Assembly: GCA_964559865.1 (NCBI GenBank)
Contig: CAZLJD010000021.1
Location: 1 to 64,000 of the forward strand
Length of the DNA stretch: 64,000 bases
DNA from: JAGHAJ01 sp964559865 [NCBI: uncultured Synergistota bacterium]
Lineage (GTDB): Bacteria; Synergistota; JAGHAJ01
Direction: 5' to 3'
Shown here piece by piece: positions 54,490 to 63,607 of this stretch (its first letter is position 1; each line of letters starts with the position of its first letter). The notes below the pieces were generated by a model. The model made no database searches, had not been told where the DNA came from, and saw only the letters and a program-made list of their open reading frames with translations. Position numbers and translations under genes: made by a program.

Positions 54490-54752
54490 ATCTTCTCCGC
54501 TTTTTCCACCTTCTTAACTAATTTCTTCATCCTCTCGGTATCCTTAGCACACTTGTCCTGCAAACCAACCAGCTCTTCCCCTATCTCAAAGGCAACAAGC
54601 AAAAGTACTTTGTCCTTAGATATACCCTTGTACTTCTCCGAAAACTTGATAGCCTTTCTCTCTATCATCTCAGATACTCTCCTCAGTTGATCATCTGAAA
54701 GATCTCCCTTTATCAGGTATTTCTCACCAAAAACGACTATCTTGGCTACCAT
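54483..54752 (-). CDS. zapA: Cell division protein ZapA
   Basis: 89 residues. VVFGEKYLIKGDLSDDQLRRVSEMIERK followed by KVLLLVAFEIGEELVGLQ and a C-terminal charged coiled coil; all are ZapA marks. It crosslinks FtsZ filaments. Its start is within the end of the coiled-coil gene upstream (7-base overlap). Confidence 0.92.
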   Translation of the reverse strand: MVAKIVVFGEKYLIKGDLSDDQLRRVSEMIERKAIKFSEKYKGISKDKVLLLVAFEIGEELVGLQDKCAKDTERMKKLVKKVEKAEKIC

Positions 54753-55000
54753 TCAACACTCTCCAGCTTGTCAAATATGGATTTCAGTCTTTCTGTCATC
54801 TCACGTCTATCCTTGGAAAGTGCTTCCTTTTCCTCCTCTACTTTCTCCATCTCTTTCAGCAAATAGTCTTGAGACTTCTCCATCTCTTCTTTCAAACGAG
54901 CATTCTCCTCTTGCAACCTCTTATTTTCTTCCTTCAGTTTCAAGAGACGATCTATTAATCTATCTATCTTCTCCTCCAGAGCATCAAGATCATACTCCAT
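54746..55000 (-). CDS. Small ZapB-like coiled-coil protein
   Basis: 84 residues, almost all heptads of Glu, Lys and Leu (for example LEEKIDRLIDRLLKLKEENK, then RLQEENARLKEEMEK). No hydrophobic segment or other domain. GGAGG precedes ATG 55000 at the right distance. It overlaps zapA, and its size and form resemble ZapB, the ZapA partner in gammaproteobacteria; homology is not shown, since low-complexity coils look alike. It is probably a division-associated scaffold. Confidence 0.72.
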   Translation of the reverse strand: MEYDLDALEEKIDRLIDRLLKLKEENKRLQEENARLKEEMEKSQDYLLKEMEKVEEEKEALSKDRREMTERLKSIFDKLESVEW

Positions 55001-55001
55001 T

Positions 55002-57413
55002 TCAACCCCTCCTTATCCTAAAGCCCTTACTACTCAAAACCGTCATAATCCTATCCTGAACAGCATTGACTTCCTCTTCCGTAAGTGTCTTGTCAGGCGC
55101 ACGGTAAACTATAGAGTAAGCAAGGCTTTTATATCCCGCAGGAACCTGTTTTCCCTTATAAAGGTCAAACAGTCTCAACTCCTCTATTAAATCTCCTCCC
55201 ACTTTCCTTATAATATCTTTTATCTCTCCTGACTTAACGGCCTCTGGAACTACAACCGCTATATCTCTCACCACAGCAGGATACTTAGGAATAGGTCTTA
55301 TAAGCCTTTTTTCACCAGAAAAGTGCCTCTTAATCAATTCAACATCGAGCTCGAAGGCATAAAGAGAGGGAAGTTCATAACTATCACTTATTTTTGGATG
55401 CAAGACCCCAAAACTCCCTACCACAGAGTTAGATACACACAACGAGGCACTCCTACCAGGATAAAACACCTCCTCTCTGGCAGGAACGAAAGAATATCCC
55501 TCTACACCAAGCTGCATCATAAGGAACTCTACAGCACCTTTAAGATCGTAAAAATCATATTCTCGAGGACTCCCTGAAAAGATATCCTTTATCTGGTAAG
55601 GCACAACAACACCAGCTACTTTCAGAACCTCGGTAGGCAAACCCTCATCAGTCTTATCTGCATAAAAGCACTTACCACATTCAAAAATTGAAATATCTCT
55701 CCTTCCTCTCCTGTAGTTTAGCTGAGCTACCTCAAGAAGCCCCGGAAGAATGGATGTTCTCATAAAAGATTGCTTCACACTAAGGGGATTAGCCACACTA
55801 ACACCATTTCTAAATGGATGTTTTTCATTAAGCCCCCATCTGTCCCACACAAGAGGATCAATAAAACTGTATGTAATCACCTCATTCATTCCAGCAGAAA
55901 TAAAACTCTGCTTCAGAATGTTAATCAGCTTCTCTTCATCACCTATCCCCCCAGACATAGTAGCAGAAACAGGCATGGTGAACGGTATCTTATCGTACCC
56001 GTAAAATCTTCCCACCTCCTCTACTATGTCCGCCTCGTTCTTTACATCTAACCTGTAAGAGGGCACCTTGACACTTAGTCCTTCTCCCTCCTTTTTTACT
56101 GTAAAGTCCAACATATCAAGGATACATATAACATCTTCCTCAGAAAGCTCTACACCAAGTAGTCTATTCACTCTATCCACCGTCACATAAACAGAGGTTG
56201 GAACATGTTTATAGCTCGTGTCTCCAAACCTACCACGAACAACATTACCTCCTGCATAATAGCTTATGAAGTAAGCCGCCCTATCAAGCGCAAACTCAGT
56301 TATAAGAGGATCAACCCCTCTTTCAAACCTATAAGAAGCCTCAGTTGTTAGCCCCAAACTCTTTGATGTTCTGCGTACCGATATTGCATCAAACAGAGCA
56401 GATTCCAAGAATATGTGTTTAGTATCTTGCCTGACTTCTGTATCCTCACCTCCCATAACACCAGCTACAGCAATAGCCCTTTCACCATCTGCTATCACCA
56501 ACATACTTTCATCAAGGACCCTTTTCCTACCATCTAAGGTTACAAGCTCCTCTTTTGGCCTCGCATGTCTGACAATTATCTGGTCACCTAAAAGTCTATC
56601 CATATCAAAAGCGTGTAAGGGTTGCCCCAGCTCAAGCATCACATAGTTCGTGATGTCCACCACATTGTTTATAGGTCTCATACCCATCTTAACAAGCTGT
56701 ACCTGTAACCAAGAAGGAGACGGGCCTACCTTGATATTCTTTATTACTCTACCGAGATACTTAGGACACAACTCTTTATCCGTAACCTTCACCTCTATGC
56801 CACCCTCATCTTCCTCAATCTCAGGCAACTCAAACTTCGGAAGTAAGTAGTTTACCCCTTTACCAAGCATCGCAGCGATCTCCCTAGATATACCCAACAC
56901 ACTCAAACAATCTGCCCTATTGGGAGTTATGGAGACATCTATTACTACATCCTTTAAGTCAAGAACATTGACTATGTCGTCACCGGGTTTTATATCACCA
57001 TAAAGTATCATTATACCTTTCTCACCAGTAACACTTAGCCCCAGCTCTTCCTCAGAACACAACATCCCCTCAGATCTAATCTCTCCAAACTCTCTGATAC
57101 CTATCTCCCTACCACCATGTATCCTCGCACCCGGCAGTGCCACAGGAACAAAGTCTCCAACAGATATATTATGCGCACCACACACTACCTGCTTAAACAC
57201 ATCACCAACATCCACCTTGACAAGGAGATTATGAGAGCCCTCGATAGGCAAGATTTCAACAACTCTCCCAGCAACCACATTTTGAGGTAGATCATCCATA
57301 AAATCTTCAGCATACTCTACCTCTATACCAGCCATCGTCAATCTGTTCGAAAGTAAATCTACACCCCATGTCATACCTGTGACAGACTTAAGCCAATTAT
57401 AAGAAAGCTTCAT
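55002..57413 (-). CDS. pheT: Phenylalanyl-tRNA synthetase, beta subunit
   Basis: 803 residues. tRNA-binding domain (about 40-150: VVGRVVEILPI, VCGAHNISVGDFVPVALPGA), B3/B4 editing domain (about 210-370), B5 (about 395-470), catalytic-like core and C-terminal FDX-ACB domain (about 710-803). Start ATG overlaps the pheS stop (ATGA). It charges tRNA-Phe together with PheS. Confidence 0.97.
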   Translation of the reverse strand: MKLSYNWLKSVTGMTWGVDLLSNRLTMAGIEVEYAEDFMDDLPQNVVAGRVVEILPIEGSHNLLVKVDVGDVFKQVVCGAHNISVGDFVPVALPGARIHGGREIGIREFGEIRSEGMLCSEEELGLSVTGEKGIMILYGDIKPGDDIVNVLDLKDVVIDVSITPNRADCLSVLGISREIAAMLGKGVNYLLPKFELPEIEEDEGGIEVKVTDKELCPKYLGRVIKNIKVGPSPSWLQVQLVKMGMRPINNVVDITNYVMLELGQPLHAFDMDRLLGDQIIVRHARPKEELVTLDGRKRVLDESMLVIADGERAIAVAGVMGGEDTEVRQDTKHIFLESALFDAISVRRTSKSLGLTTEASYRFERGVDPLITEFALDRAAYFISYYAGGNVVRGRFGDTSYKHVPTSVYVTVDRVNRLLGVELSEEDVICILDMLDFTVKKEGEGLSVKVPSYRLDVKNEADIVEEVGRFYGYDKIPFTMPVSATMSGGIGDEEKLINILKQSFISAGMNEVITYSFIDPLVWDRWGLNEKHPFRNGVSVANPLSVKQSFMRTSILPGLLEVAQLNYRRGRRDISIFECGKCFYADKTDEGLPTEVLKVAGVVVPYQIKDIFSGSPREYDFYDLKGAVEFLMMQLGVEGYSFVPAREEVFYPGRSASLCVSNSVVGSFGVLHPKISDSYELPSLYAFELDVELIKRHFSGEKRLIRPIPKYPAVVRDIAVVVPEAVKSGEIKDIIRKVGGDLIEELRLFDLYKGKQVPAGYKSLAYSIVYRAPDKTLTEEEVNAVQDRIMTVLSSKGFRIRRG

Positions 57414-58432
57414 GTTCCCATTCCTCCCCCAAACTGCCTCAAGAAGTAAAGGTCGTTTTCGAAAAGTGTTCGTAGTTCACCCAAACCATACATGAGCATC
57501 GTTATTCTCTCAAGTCCCATCCCAAAGGCTAATCCTGTATACTTTCCAGGGTCATATCCCACGGACTCAAAGACATGCCTGTGCAAAAGCCCTGATCCAA
57601 GCACTTCAAGCCATCCAGTATTCTGGCAAACTCTACAACCTTTCCCCCCACAAACCACACACTCGACATCCATTTCAAGGCTGGGTTCAGTAAAGGGGAA
57701 AAAACTGGGTCTAAACCTAACTCTCAAATCCCTACCGAATATCCTTCTCGCAAACTCAAATAATATTCCTTTCAAATCACTGAGAGACAGGCCCTCGTCC
57801 ACCATCAACCCCTCTATCTGATGGAACATAGGGGAATGGGTAAGGTCAGAATCTCTCCTATAAACCTTACCAATAGATATTATCCTCAAAGGGGGCTTTT
57901 TTTTCTTCATGATCCTCACATCTACTGGAGTTGTATGCGTCCTCAATAAGACATTATCAGATATGTAGAATGTGTCTTGCATATCCCTCGCAGGGTGATT
58001 TCTGGGTATATTCAGTGCCTCAAAGTTGTAAAAATCAAGCTCTATCTCTGGCCCCTCACAAAGCGAAAAACCCATGCTGGTAAATATATCCAGTACCTTC
58101 GCTTTAACAATACTTAACGGATGCAATCCACCCCACCGAGGTATCCTGCCAGGAACGGTATAATCAATCCCCTCCCCGCTCGTTCCAACCATCTTATCCT
58201 TCAGTTCCCGCTCCTTCTGGTAGATAACTTGAAGTATATGCTCTTTCAAGTCATTAGCCAGCTTTCCAACCTTAGGCCTATCCTCAGGGGGGATACTACC
58301 CAAAGACTTCAGCAAAATAGACAGCTTTCCCTTTTTCCCAAGGTACTTAGCCTTCACCCTTCTTAATTCGTCCAAACTGTCCACATTTCTAATATCAATG
58401 GAAAATTCTCTCTCAATCTCTTGAGTGTCCAA
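57410..58432 (-). CDS. pheS: Phenylalanyl-tRNA synthetase, alpha subunit
   Basis: 340 residues. N-terminal coiled coil (about 1-85), then class II core: GFSLCEGPEIELDFYNFEALNIP, LRTHTTPV (motif 2), FHQIEGLMV, FFPFTEPSLEMDVEC and GLAFGMGLERITML (motif 3). TTG 58432 follows AAGGAGGGG at good spacing. Located 12 bases after trkA. Confidence 0.97.
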   Translation of the reverse strand: MDTQEIEREFSIDIRNVDSLDELRRVKAKYLGKKGKLSILLKSLGSIPPEDRPKVGKLANDLKEHILQVIYQKERELKDKMVGTSGEGIDYTVPGRIPRWGGLHPLSIVKAKVLDIFTSMGFSLCEGPEIELDFYNFEALNIPRNHPARDMQDTFYISDNVLLRTHTTPVDVRIMKKKKPPLRIISIGKVYRRDSDLTHSPMFHQIEGLMVDEGLSLSDLKGILFEFARRIFGRDLRVRFRPSFFPFTEPSLEMDVECVVCGGKGCRVCQNTGWLEVLGSGLLHRHVFESVGYDPGKYTGLAFGMGLERITMLMYGLGELRTLFENDLYFLRQFGGGMGT

Positions 58433-58444
58433 TCCTACCCCTCC

Positions 58445-59101
58445 TTACCTTTCTATCTCCTTCTTAAATGTCTCTATTTGCTTTTTCTTACCTATAATTA
58501 CCATGAAATCACCCTTGTTTATTATATCACTCCCACGAGGCGTAGCGTTAATCTCTCTTCCCTTTTTAACAAGTAGTACATTCACTCCATACCTATTACG
58601 AAAGTCCATATCTGCAAGCGTTTTAGAATCCATCTCCTCTGTTGCCCTGATGCCTATTATCATATACTCCGGAGAAAGATCAAGATAATCCAGTATCCCG
58701 GGGAACACCAAACTCTTCGCTATTCTTGTCCCCATGTCCTTCTCGGGAAAGACAACTCTATCAGCACCAACCTTTGAGAGCACCTTTGCCTGAAGGTTAT
58801 TAGATGCCTTAGCAACAATCATGGGCAAACCTATCTCTTTCATAAGGAGGGTAACAAATATACTCCCAGCTATATTCTCTCCCATCGCAACTACTGCCCC
58901 ATCAAAACCACCAAGGTCAAGTTGCTTCACCGCAACCTCATCAGTAGCATCAAGTCTAACTGCTTGTGTAACCTTGTCCATTATTAGTTCGACTTTATCC
59001 TTATTCCTATCTATTGCAAGCACTTCACACCCAAGCTCAAACAGACTTGCAGAGACAGACGCACCAAACTTCCCCAGTCCTATGACAACAAATTTCTTCA
59101 T
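58445..59101 (-). CDS. trkA: Potassium uptake regulatory protein TrkA/KtrA
   Basis: 218 residues. N-terminal RCK_N Rossmann domain (VIGLGKFGASVSASLFELG, VLAIDRN at about 5-35) and RCK_C (about 135-215). It gates the TrkH/KtrB channel according to nucleotide and voltage-linked signals. ATG 59101 overlaps the trkH stop by 4 bases. Confidence 0.94.
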   Translation of the reverse strand: MKKFVVIGLGKFGASVSASLFELGCEVLAIDRNKDKVELIMDKVTQAVRLDATDEVAVKQLDLGGFDGAVVAMGENIAGSIFVTLLMKEIGLPMIVAKASNNLQAKVLSKVGADRVVFPEKDMGTRIAKSLVFPGILDYLDLSPEYMIIGIRATEEMDSKTLADMDFRNRYGVNVLLVKKGREINATPRGSDIINKGDFMVIIGKKKQIETFKKEIER

Positions 59102-60435
59102 CCGACAACCACCCTTCCTTCGGGGTATTGCACCCTATTTATGTGTCTCTCGCTGAACACATTGTACGCTACGGTCAAAGGTCCTACCTTCCCAAGGAAC
59201 ATAAGAACAACAAGTACAAGCTTGCCAATAGAGGTGAGGTCTGGCGTAATACCAGTTGATAAACCCACTGTTCCAAGGGCAGAAATTACCTCAAACACTA
59301 CTTTATGCAAAGGATAAGGCTCCACCAACAACAACACAAAAGAGCCAACAATAATCAAGACAAAGAACATAAACAATACAGCTATCGACTTAAATACCGT
59401 ATCGTGAGATACGGAATATCCTCTAAAAACCGGCGTGCTTCTCCCCTTTATACTACTCCACATAGAGGTAAACAGAACCCCAATAGTAGTGGTCTTCACA
59501 CCCCCTCCTGTAGAACCGGGAGATGCCCCTATAAACATCAATAGTGCAAGTAGAAACAGAGATGCTGATGGTAAACTACCTATGTCAACCGTGCTGAAGC
59601 CAGCTGTCCTTGCAGTAATACTCTGAAACAAGGAAGAAAGTATAGTACCTTTCAGTCCAATATGCATAGCCCGGTAGTAAGGCAAACTATACAACCAAAA
59701 CAGCAGAAAACCCAATACTATGAGGATCGGCGTGACAGTCAAAACTACCTTACTGTGTAAGGAGAGCTTGCTTCTACGCTTCAACACACCAAATAGATCC
59801 ATAACAACAGGATATCCTATACCTCCGAGAACTATCAACAACATAACACTAACATTCAGGAGCACATCTCCACGCCACCTCACAAAGCTACTATCAAATA
59901 CGGAGAAACCCGCATTACAAAAGGCAGATACAGAATGAAACAAAGCATAGTACAAAGCATGAGCAGTATCGTAATACCTAATAAAGGACAGATATAGTAG
60001 AATTATGCCCAGCGATTCCACAATAATCGTAAACAGAACCGTCCTGAGAAACAGGTCCTTCAGACCAGAATACCCATGAACCACACTTCCCACATCGTTT
60101 GAAAGGTTAAGGCTATCAAGGACAAGGGAACGGTTATTTAACGATATCCTTTTCCCCACGATCAAATAAACAAATGTAGAAAATGTGAGAATACCTAATG
60201 CACCAAGTTGTATAAGTGCTAATATTACCACCTGCCCCCAAATGGTAAAAAAGTGGCCCGTACTTTTAACTACAAGACCAGTAACGCATACCGCAGATGT
60301 AGCAGTAAAAAGTGCATCTATAAAATGAAGCTCCCCTCTGTGGGAAAAGGGGAGCATCAAAAGCACTGTGCCTGTGAAGATCAATGCAATCAACCATAGA
60401 GAAAGCGGATCAAAGATAGATCCAATCTTTTTTAT
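59098..60435 (-). CDS. trkH: Potassium uptake channel TrkH/KtrB, probable ATA start
   Basis: About 445 residues, four M1-P-M2 repeats of the SKT family. Selectivity-loop Gly motifs: SAVCVTGLVV, SAFCNAGFSV, TARTAGFSTVD and STGI region in SALGTVGLSTGI. The first canonical start (TTG 60393) has no ribosome site and would cut the first helix. The frame is open back to the rplT stop and AGGAGG overlaps that stop; ATA 60435 lies ten bases after it and yields MKKIGSIFDPLSLWLIALIF. I propose ATA as start. It sits in the infC operon. Confidence 0.88.
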   Translation of the reverse strand: MKKIGSIFDPLSLWLIALIFTGTVLLMLPFSHRGELHFIDALFTATSAVCVTGLVVKSTGHFFTIWGQVVILALIQLGALGILTFSTFVYLIVGKRISLNNRSLVLDSLNLSNDVGSVVHGYSGLKDLFLRTVLFTIIVESLGIILLYLSFIRYYDTAHALYYALFHSVSAFCNAGFSVFDSSFVRWRGDVLLNVSVMLLIVLGGIGYPVVMDLFGVLKRRSKLSLHSKVVLTVTPILIVLGFLLFWLYSLPYYRAMHIGLKGTILSSLFQSITARTAGFSTVDIGSLPSASLFLLALLMFIGASPGSTGGGVKTTTIGVLFTSMWSSIKGRSTPVFRGYSVSHDTVFKSIAVLFMFFVLIIVGSFVLLLVEPYPLHKVVFEVISALGTVGLSTGITPDLTSIGKLVLVVLMFLGKVGPLTVAYNVFSERHINRVQYPEGRVVVG

Positions 60436-60441
60436 AAGAGA

Positions 60442-60801
60442 TCAACCTCCTACCTTCTCTTTAGCAATTTCAACGAGCTTGCTAAACGCATCCCTATCAT
60501 TCACCGCAAGGTCTGCTAACATCTTTCTGTTTATAGAGACACCTGCGAGCTTAAGCCCCCTGATAAACCTGCTGTAAGTAATGCCATTTTCCCTCGCAGC
60601 TGCATTGATTCTAACTATCCACAAAGCCCTGAAGTCTCTTTTCTTGTTCTTCCTACCAACATACGCATGAGAAAGTGCCTTTAAATAAGCTTCCTTCGCC
60701 CTTCTATAGACATTTTTTCTTCTACCATAATAGCCCTTGGTTATCTTAAACAGTTTCTTCCTCTTTCTGTCGCTAACACTTCCACCCTTTACCCTCGGCA
60801 A
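60442..60801 (-). CDS. rplT: 50S ribosomal protein L20
   Basis: 119 residues. Starts PRVKGGSVSDRKRKKLFKIT with GYYGRRKNVYRRAKEAYLKAL following, and FIRGLKLAGVSINRKMLADLA near the end. TTG 60801 has GAGGGTGA upstream. L20 binds 23S rRNA and, in several bacteria, its own operon leader. It lies 26 bases after rpmI. Confidence 0.97.
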   Translation of the reverse strand: MPRVKGGSVSDRKRKKLFKITKGYYGRRKNVYRRAKEAYLKALSHAYVGRKNKKRDFRALWIVRINAAARENGITYSRFIRGLKLAGVSINRKMLADLAVNDRDAFSKLVEIAKEKVGG

Positions 60802-60827
60802 GATAATCACCCTCTTTACCTGAATTT

Positions 60828-61025
60828 CTAACCATACGGCAACAAAACCTTCATCTTATCTCTGTTAGTGCTCGTCACATACCCTGCCTTCCTGAGCTCT
60901 CTCTTCCTCTTTCTATTCTTACTGCTCAAAAGGTGGCTCTTACCACCCTTTGCATACTTAAACTTTCCAGAAGCAGTAACCCTAAACCTCTTCTTCGTTG
61001 AAGAGTGCGTCTTCATCTTAGGCAC
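60828..61025 (-). CDS. rpmI: 50S ribosomal protein L35
   Basis: 65 residues: PKMKTHSSTKKRFRVTASGK then LSSKNRKRKRELRK. GTG 61025 follows GGAGGG at six bases. Part of infC-rpmI-rplT. Confidence 0.97.
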   Translation of the reverse strand: MPKMKTHSSTKKRFRVTASGKFKYAKGGKSHLLSSKNRKRKRELRKAGYVTSTNRDKMKVLLPYG

Positions 61026-61038
61026 CTTAAACCCTCCT

Positions 61039-61539
61039 TTACTTTGGTGATATTATAGCCGTTATAGACCTTCCCTCCTTCTTAGGTTCGCGATCAAACT
61101 TACCTATGTCACTGACATCATCCATCAACCTATACAGGATAGTATTTCCAACATTCAGGTATGCCATCTCCCTCCCCCGAAAGATAACTACCACCTTAAC
61201 CTTGTATCCATCTTCAAGAAACTCCCTTACTTTCTTTAGTTTAACTTGGTAGTCGTGCTCTTCTATCTTGGGTCTGAACTTGATCTCTTTCAGGGAAGAC
61301 TTTTGCTTCACCTTAGACTTCTTCAGTTTCTTCTGCCGCTCATACCTGAATTTGCCGTAATCAAGAATTTTACACACTGGCGGATTTGCATCAGGGGAGA
61401 TTTCAACCAGATCCAACCCCTTATCTTCTGCGATCTTAAGGGCATCCTGCAACGGAATCACACCCAAGTTCTTACCCTCAGAGCTTATAAGCCTTACTTC
61501 CTTAGCCCTGATCTGATGATTGATACGAAACTCGTTAAT
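61039..61539 (-). CDS. infC: Translation initiation factor IF-3, ATT start
   Basis: 166 residues from ATT 61539. N-domain INEFRINHQIRAKEVRLISS, linker, C-domain with VKLKKVREFLEDGYKVKVVVIFRGREM. The conserved N-domain begins 24 codons before the first TTG in the frame (61467), so the start must lie upstream; ATT is preceded by GGAGG at nine to ten bases. AUU as the infC start is a known device: IF-3 represses its own translation by rejecting non-canonical starts. Confidence 0.95.
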   Translation of the reverse strand: MNEFRINHQIRAKEVRLISSEGKNLGVIPLQDALKIAEDKGLDLVEISPDANPPVCKILDYGKFRYERQKKLKKSKVKQKSSLKEIKFRPKIEEHDYQVKLKKVREFLEDGYKVKVVVIFRGREMAYLNVGNTILYRLMDDVSDIGKFDREPKKEGRSITAIISPK

Positions 61540-61669
61540 AGCCTAACCACCTCCTAATAATGTTAAAAGGGCAGACTCCTCCCTGCCCTTTTAGAGACTT
61601 GACCTTTCATGCTACTGCAGAAAGGTGAGAGGAGTATCCTCTACTTTCACAAACCGCTATTCTTTTGTG
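61540..61669 (-). promoter_or_regulatory. infC operon leader with attenuator-like hairpin and possible pseudoknot
   Basis: About 130 transcribed bases. In order on the RNA: a small stem (61637-61642 with 61628-61633, loop of three), a seven-base stem (61620-61626 with 61602-61608), then a strong 10-bp stem (61565-61574 with 61583-61592, loop of eight) ending in CTGCCCTTTT, like an intrinsic terminator. The loop contains GAGGAGT (61581-61575), which is exactly complementary to ACTCCTC in the first stem (61635-61629). This layout resembles the L20-leader type of control, but I could not test it against the Rfam model. Confidence 0.6.
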
Positions 61670-61675
61670 GATAGT

Positions 61676-61704
61676 AGTATATCACACAGAAAAAGCTTTG
61701 TCAA
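61676..61704 (-). promoter_or_regulatory. Strong promoter for the infC operon
   Basis: On the minus strand TTGACA (61699-61704), 17-base spacer, TATACT (61676-61681). -35 perfect, -10 one mismatch. It lies 20-48 bases after the thrS stop. Confidence 0.85.
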
Positions 61705-61723
61705 ACACGCAATAATCCCACCG

Positions 61724-63595
61724 TTACAAAACTGTACCAAGTTCTCTTTTCAACATGGAAACAAACTCACTCATCGAAAGGGCACCAAGGTCACCCTTTC
61801 TCCTCTCCCTCACAGAGAGTTTCCCTGTCTGTTGCTCCTTATCCCCCACTACAACCATATAAGGGATCTGTTGCACCTGAGCCTGTCTTATCCTATACCC
61901 AAGCTTTTCATCTCTGGCATCCACTTCCACTCTGAAATCCATACCCCGAAGGGTATCCGCTACTCCCTCTGCATACTCCCTGTGACTTTCACCAACAGGT
62001 ACAACAACCACCTGTACAGGAGCAAGCCACAACGGGAACGCACCTGCATAATGTTCTATAAGGATACCCATAAACCTCTCTATACTGCCCATTATAGTCC
62101 TGTGTAACATCACAGGTCTTACCCTGCTACCATCCTTTTCTACATATGTCAAATCAAACTTCTCCGGCATAAGAAAGTCAAGCTGTATAGTACCACACTG
62201 CCAAGTCCTGCCTATGCAATCCTCAAGATGAAAATCTATCTTTGGACCGTAAAAAGCACCGTCTCCTTCTCTCACCTCAAAGTCCATGCCCAGCTTCTCC
62301 AATGCCCCTCTGAGAGCACCAGTAGCCTTCTCCCATATCTCATCACTTCCCATTGAATTTTCCGGACGGGTGCTTAACTCAACCTTATACTTAAAACCAA
62401 ATGTCCGATAAAACTCATCTGCCAACTTTATAACCCCTATAACCTCCTCTTCTATCTGACTCTCCCTAACAAACAAATGTGCATCATCCTGGGTAAATGC
62501 CCTTACTCTCATCAAACCATGCAATACGCCAGACCTCTCGTGTCTATGAACAAGCCCCAGTTCCGCCATCCTCAAGGGTAAGTCCTTGTAACTCTTTATC
62601 CCAGTCTTGAATATAAGTATCCCCCCAGGGCAGTTCATCGGCTTTATAGCAAAGTCCTCATCGTCTATCTTGGTAAAATACATGTTCTCCCTATAGTGAT
62701 CCCAGTGTCCAGACTGCTCCCACAATCTCTTATTCAGTATCAGCGGCGTTCTAACCTCCAGGTACCCATGCGCCTTATGAACCTTTCTCCAGTAATCTAT
62801 AAGGGCATTCCAAACAACCATGCCCTTGGGATGGAAAAAGGGGAAACCAGGACCTTCGGGATGAAAGCTAAACAAATCGAGTTCTCTGCCTATTTTCCTA
62901 TGGTCTCTCTTTTTTGCCTCCTCCATCCTTCTCATGTAATCATCTAACAACTCCTTCTTCGGAAAGGAGATGCCGTATATCCTCTGCAACATCTTGTTCC
63001 TCTCGTCTCCCCGCCAATATGCACCTGCCACACTAAGCAACTTGAAAGCCCTTATTCTACCTGTTGAAGGTAAATGCGGTCCCCTACACAGGTCAACAAA
63101 CTCCCCCTGTCTATACACAGAGACTACATCTTCTTCTATTTCATCCAGCAACTCCAATTTGTACTTCTCTCCTCTCTCTTCAAACAACCTTCTTGCCTCT
63201 TCCACCGAAAGTTCCTCTCTCTGTATAGGGAGGTCCTCTTTAACTATTTTTTTCATCTCCTCTTCTATCTCTACAAGGCTCTCTGGCGTTATAGGAGTAT
63301 CAACATCTATGTCATAGTAAAATCCATTCTCTATGGACGGACCTATCGCCAACATAGCGCTTGGATAAAGTCTTTTAACAGCCTGAGCCATGAGGTGAGC
63401 CGTACTATGCCAGAAAACAGATCTCCCCTCTTTGGTATCAAAGCCGAGAGTCCGTATATCCATGCCGTCTCGCAATGGTGTACTAAGATCCACAAGCTCC
63501 CCATTAATCTGCACTACAATCGTATCTTCGTCAACCACATCCTCAATTTTACCTCCCTCAAGCTCCTTCCTAACTCCATCAACAACTATCTCCAT
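61724..63595 (-). CDS. thrS: Threonyl-tRNA synthetase
   Basis: 623 residues. TGS domain (about 1-60), editing domain (about 70-230: HSTAHLMAQAVKRLYP, YYDIDV), class II core (about 250-530: RTPLILNKRLWEQSGHW, MNCPGGILIF, RAFTQDDAH, LHRTIMGSIERFMGILIEHYAGAFP) and anticodon domain (about 540-623). GGGGG precedes ATG 63595. No T-box leader is possible in the 12 bases to ftsY. Confidence 0.97.
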   Translation of the reverse strand: MEIVVDGVRKELEGGKIEDVVDEDTIVVQINGELVDLSTPLRDGMDIRTLGFDTKEGRSVFWHSTAHLMAQAVKRLYPSAMLAIGPSIENGFYYDIDVDTPITPESLVEIEEEMKKIVKEDLPIQREELSVEEARRLFEERGEKYKLELLDEIEEDVVSVYRQGEFVDLCRGPHLPSTGRIRAFKLLSVAGAYWRGDERNKMLQRIYGISFPKKELLDDYMRRMEEAKKRDHRKIGRELDLFSFHPEGPGFPFFHPKGMVVWNALIDYWRKVHKAHGYLEVRTPLILNKRLWEQSGHWDHYRENMYFTKIDDEDFAIKPMNCPGGILIFKTGIKSYKDLPLRMAELGLVHRHERSGVLHGLMRVRAFTQDDAHLFVRESQIEEEVIGVIKLADEFYRTFGFKYKVELSTRPENSMGSDEIWEKATGALRGALEKLGMDFEVREGDGAFYGPKIDFHLEDCIGRTWQCGTIQLDFLMPEKFDLTYVEKDGSRVRPVMLHRTIMGSIERFMGILIEHYAGAFPLWLAPVQVVVVPVGESHREYAEGVADTLRGMDFRVEVDARDEKLGYRIRQAQVQQIPYMVVVGDKEQQTGKLSVRERRKGDLGALSMSEFVSMLKRELGTVL

Positions 63596-63607
63596 AACTA
63601 CTACCCC

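Noticed and set aside
63596-63607. T-box riboswitch before thrS
   Set aside because: Only 12 bases lie between ftsY and thrS, far too short for a T-box.
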